From an uncultured Blautia sp. (GTDB taxonomy: Bacteria; Bacillota; Clostridia; Lachnospirales; Lachnospiraceae): a stretch of 13,488 nt of DNA. The notes beneath the pieces were generated by a model. The model was not told the DNA's origin, ran no database searches, and was given only the letters and a program-made list of their open reading frames with translations. Where the stretch lies: assembly GCA_934371915.1 (NCBI GenBank), contig CAKROE010000060.1, forward strand, positions 1 to 13,488, in the 5' to 3' direction. This document shows positions 12,917-13,488 of this stretch, in pieces (within the stretch, counting starts at the first letter, position 1; the number at the start of each line of letters is the position of its first letter). The position numbers and the translations under genes are program-made.

Positions 12917-13488
12917 TTATTTCGGAAGACGGAAAGAACTCTTCAGAGATACGATACGGTTGAATACCGGTGCCCCTTCTTTGGAGTCGTGGATATCTGC
13001 ACAGTAGAATCCGTTTCTTACGAACTGATAGCTGTCGTAGCCTTTGGCTTCCATAAGCGCCGGCTCTACGTAAGCGGTAACGGTTGTAAGGGAGTTCGGA
13101 TTTACGTTCAGGGATCCATCTTCTTTATTATACACGCCTTTTTCTTCATCTACGATATTTTCATAAAGACGTACGGTTGCTTCTTTTGCGTTGGTAGCTT
13201 CTACCCAGTGAATTGTACCTTTTACTTTACGTCCGTCCGGAGCGTTGCCGCCTTTGGTAGCCGGATCATAAGTACAGTGTACAACACGTACGGTGCCGTC
13301 ATCATCTGCTTCATAACCGGTACAGGTAACGAAGTATGCATTCATCAGACGAACTTCTGTACCGAGGAAAAGTCTCTTGTATTTACGCGGCGGGTCGATC
13401 ATAAAATCGTCACGCTCAATATATAACTCTTTGCAGAACGGTACTTTACGCATACCAAGTTCCGGATTCTCCAGATTATTCTCTACAT
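12917..13488 (-). CDS. glnS: Glutaminyl-tRNA synthetase, C-terminal part (5' end outside window)
   Basis: Charges tRNA-Gln with glutamine directly (class I aminoacyl-tRNA synthetase). About 189 residues of the C-terminal anticodon-binding beta-barrel region are present, out of a usual 550 or so; the catalytic Rossmann domain lies beyond the right edge. The frame is open to the window end and reads VENNLENPELGMRKVPF, so the methionine at 13453 is internal. Matching family motifs are RKVPFCKELYIERDDFM, YKRLFLGTEVRLMNAYFVTC, KVKGTIHWV and a C-terminal block ending FNRIVSLKSSF. It converges on the small acidic membrane protein gene, with the shared hairpin terminator between them. Its presence suggests direct Gln-tRNA charging; whether GatCAB also exists cannot be seen here. 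Confidence 0.95.
   Translation of the reverse strand, partial: VENNLENPELGMRKVPFCKELYIERDDFMIDPPRKYKRLFLGTEVRLMNAYFVTCTGYEADDDGTVRVVHCTYDPATKGGNAPDGRKVKGTIHWVEATNAKEATVRLYENIVDEEKGVYNKEDGSLNVNPNSLTTVTAYVEPALMEAKGYDSYQFVRNGFYCADIHDSKEGAPVFNRIVSLKSSFRLPK

Noticed and set aside
12989..13426. Plus-strand open frame of 145 codons opposite glnS
   Set aside because: The minus strand encodes unmistakable GlnRS motifs; the plus frame is Phe/Ile/Tyr-rich and is the typical mirror of a conserved gene.
1..13488. CRISPR arrays, transposons, phage genes, tRNA or rRNA
   Set aside because: No spaced direct repeats, transposase motifs, terminal inverted repeats around genes, or tRNA/rRNA-like stretches were found; the repeats present are hairpins tied to promoters and terminators.

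Overview
The window looks like a chromosomal segment of a low-GC Gram-positive anaerobe of the Clostridia, most likely Lachnospiraceae. This rests on AGGAGG-type ribosome binding sites, sigma-A-like promoters, a SigH-type sporulation sigma factor, a Mini-RNase III, an MEP-pathway gene (ispF), and the Firmicutes gene order ispF-cysS-mrnC-rlmB-sigH. I see no transposase, phage gene, CRISPR array, tRNA or rRNA. The content is mostly core or near-core genes. No intergenic gap exceeds about 140 bases.

Layout, left to right: (1) the 3' two thirds of an AGCS sodium:alanine/glycine symporter, followed by a terminator hairpin and trmO (tRNA m6t6A37 methyltransferase). (2) A small cysteine-rich DUF2325 protein behind its own promoter and a leader with mutually exclusive hairpins. 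(3) Aspartate kinase and a short HPr-like protein that lacks the phosphorylatable histidine, closed by a strong terminator. (4) A 785-residue fusion of a RecB/Cas4-type nuclease domain to an iron-sulfur XPD/DinG-type helicase. (5) A secreted protein with N-terminal aromatic repeats and a class A beta-lactamase-like serine hydrolase domain, with its own promoter. (6) A probable operon that opens with a deleted relic of sn-glycerol-1-phosphate dehydrogenase and continues with ispF, cysS, mrnC, rlmB and sigH, then a small acidic membrane protein. (7) A perfect 20-bp-stem bidirectional terminator facing the minus-strand 3' end of glnS.

Functional themes: the block from ispF to sigH couples isoprenoid synthesis, cysteine charging of tRNA, 23S rRNA maturation (mrnC, rlmB) and the transition-state sigma factor. 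Junctions are tight: a 1-base gap, a 16-base overlap and a 4-base overlap. trmO and glnS add further translation functions. Several promoters carry inverted repeats over or just after the core elements, so local regulation is plausible.

I found no clear multi-gene undescribed system. The most interesting items are the nuclease-helicase fusion, the His-less HPr paralogue downstream of aspartate kinase, the in-frame-deleted but still promoter-driven G1P dehydrogenase relic, the beta-lactamase-like protein with no obvious Omega-loop glutamate, and the structured leader of the DUF2325 gene. All calls come from reading the sequence; no database search was run.
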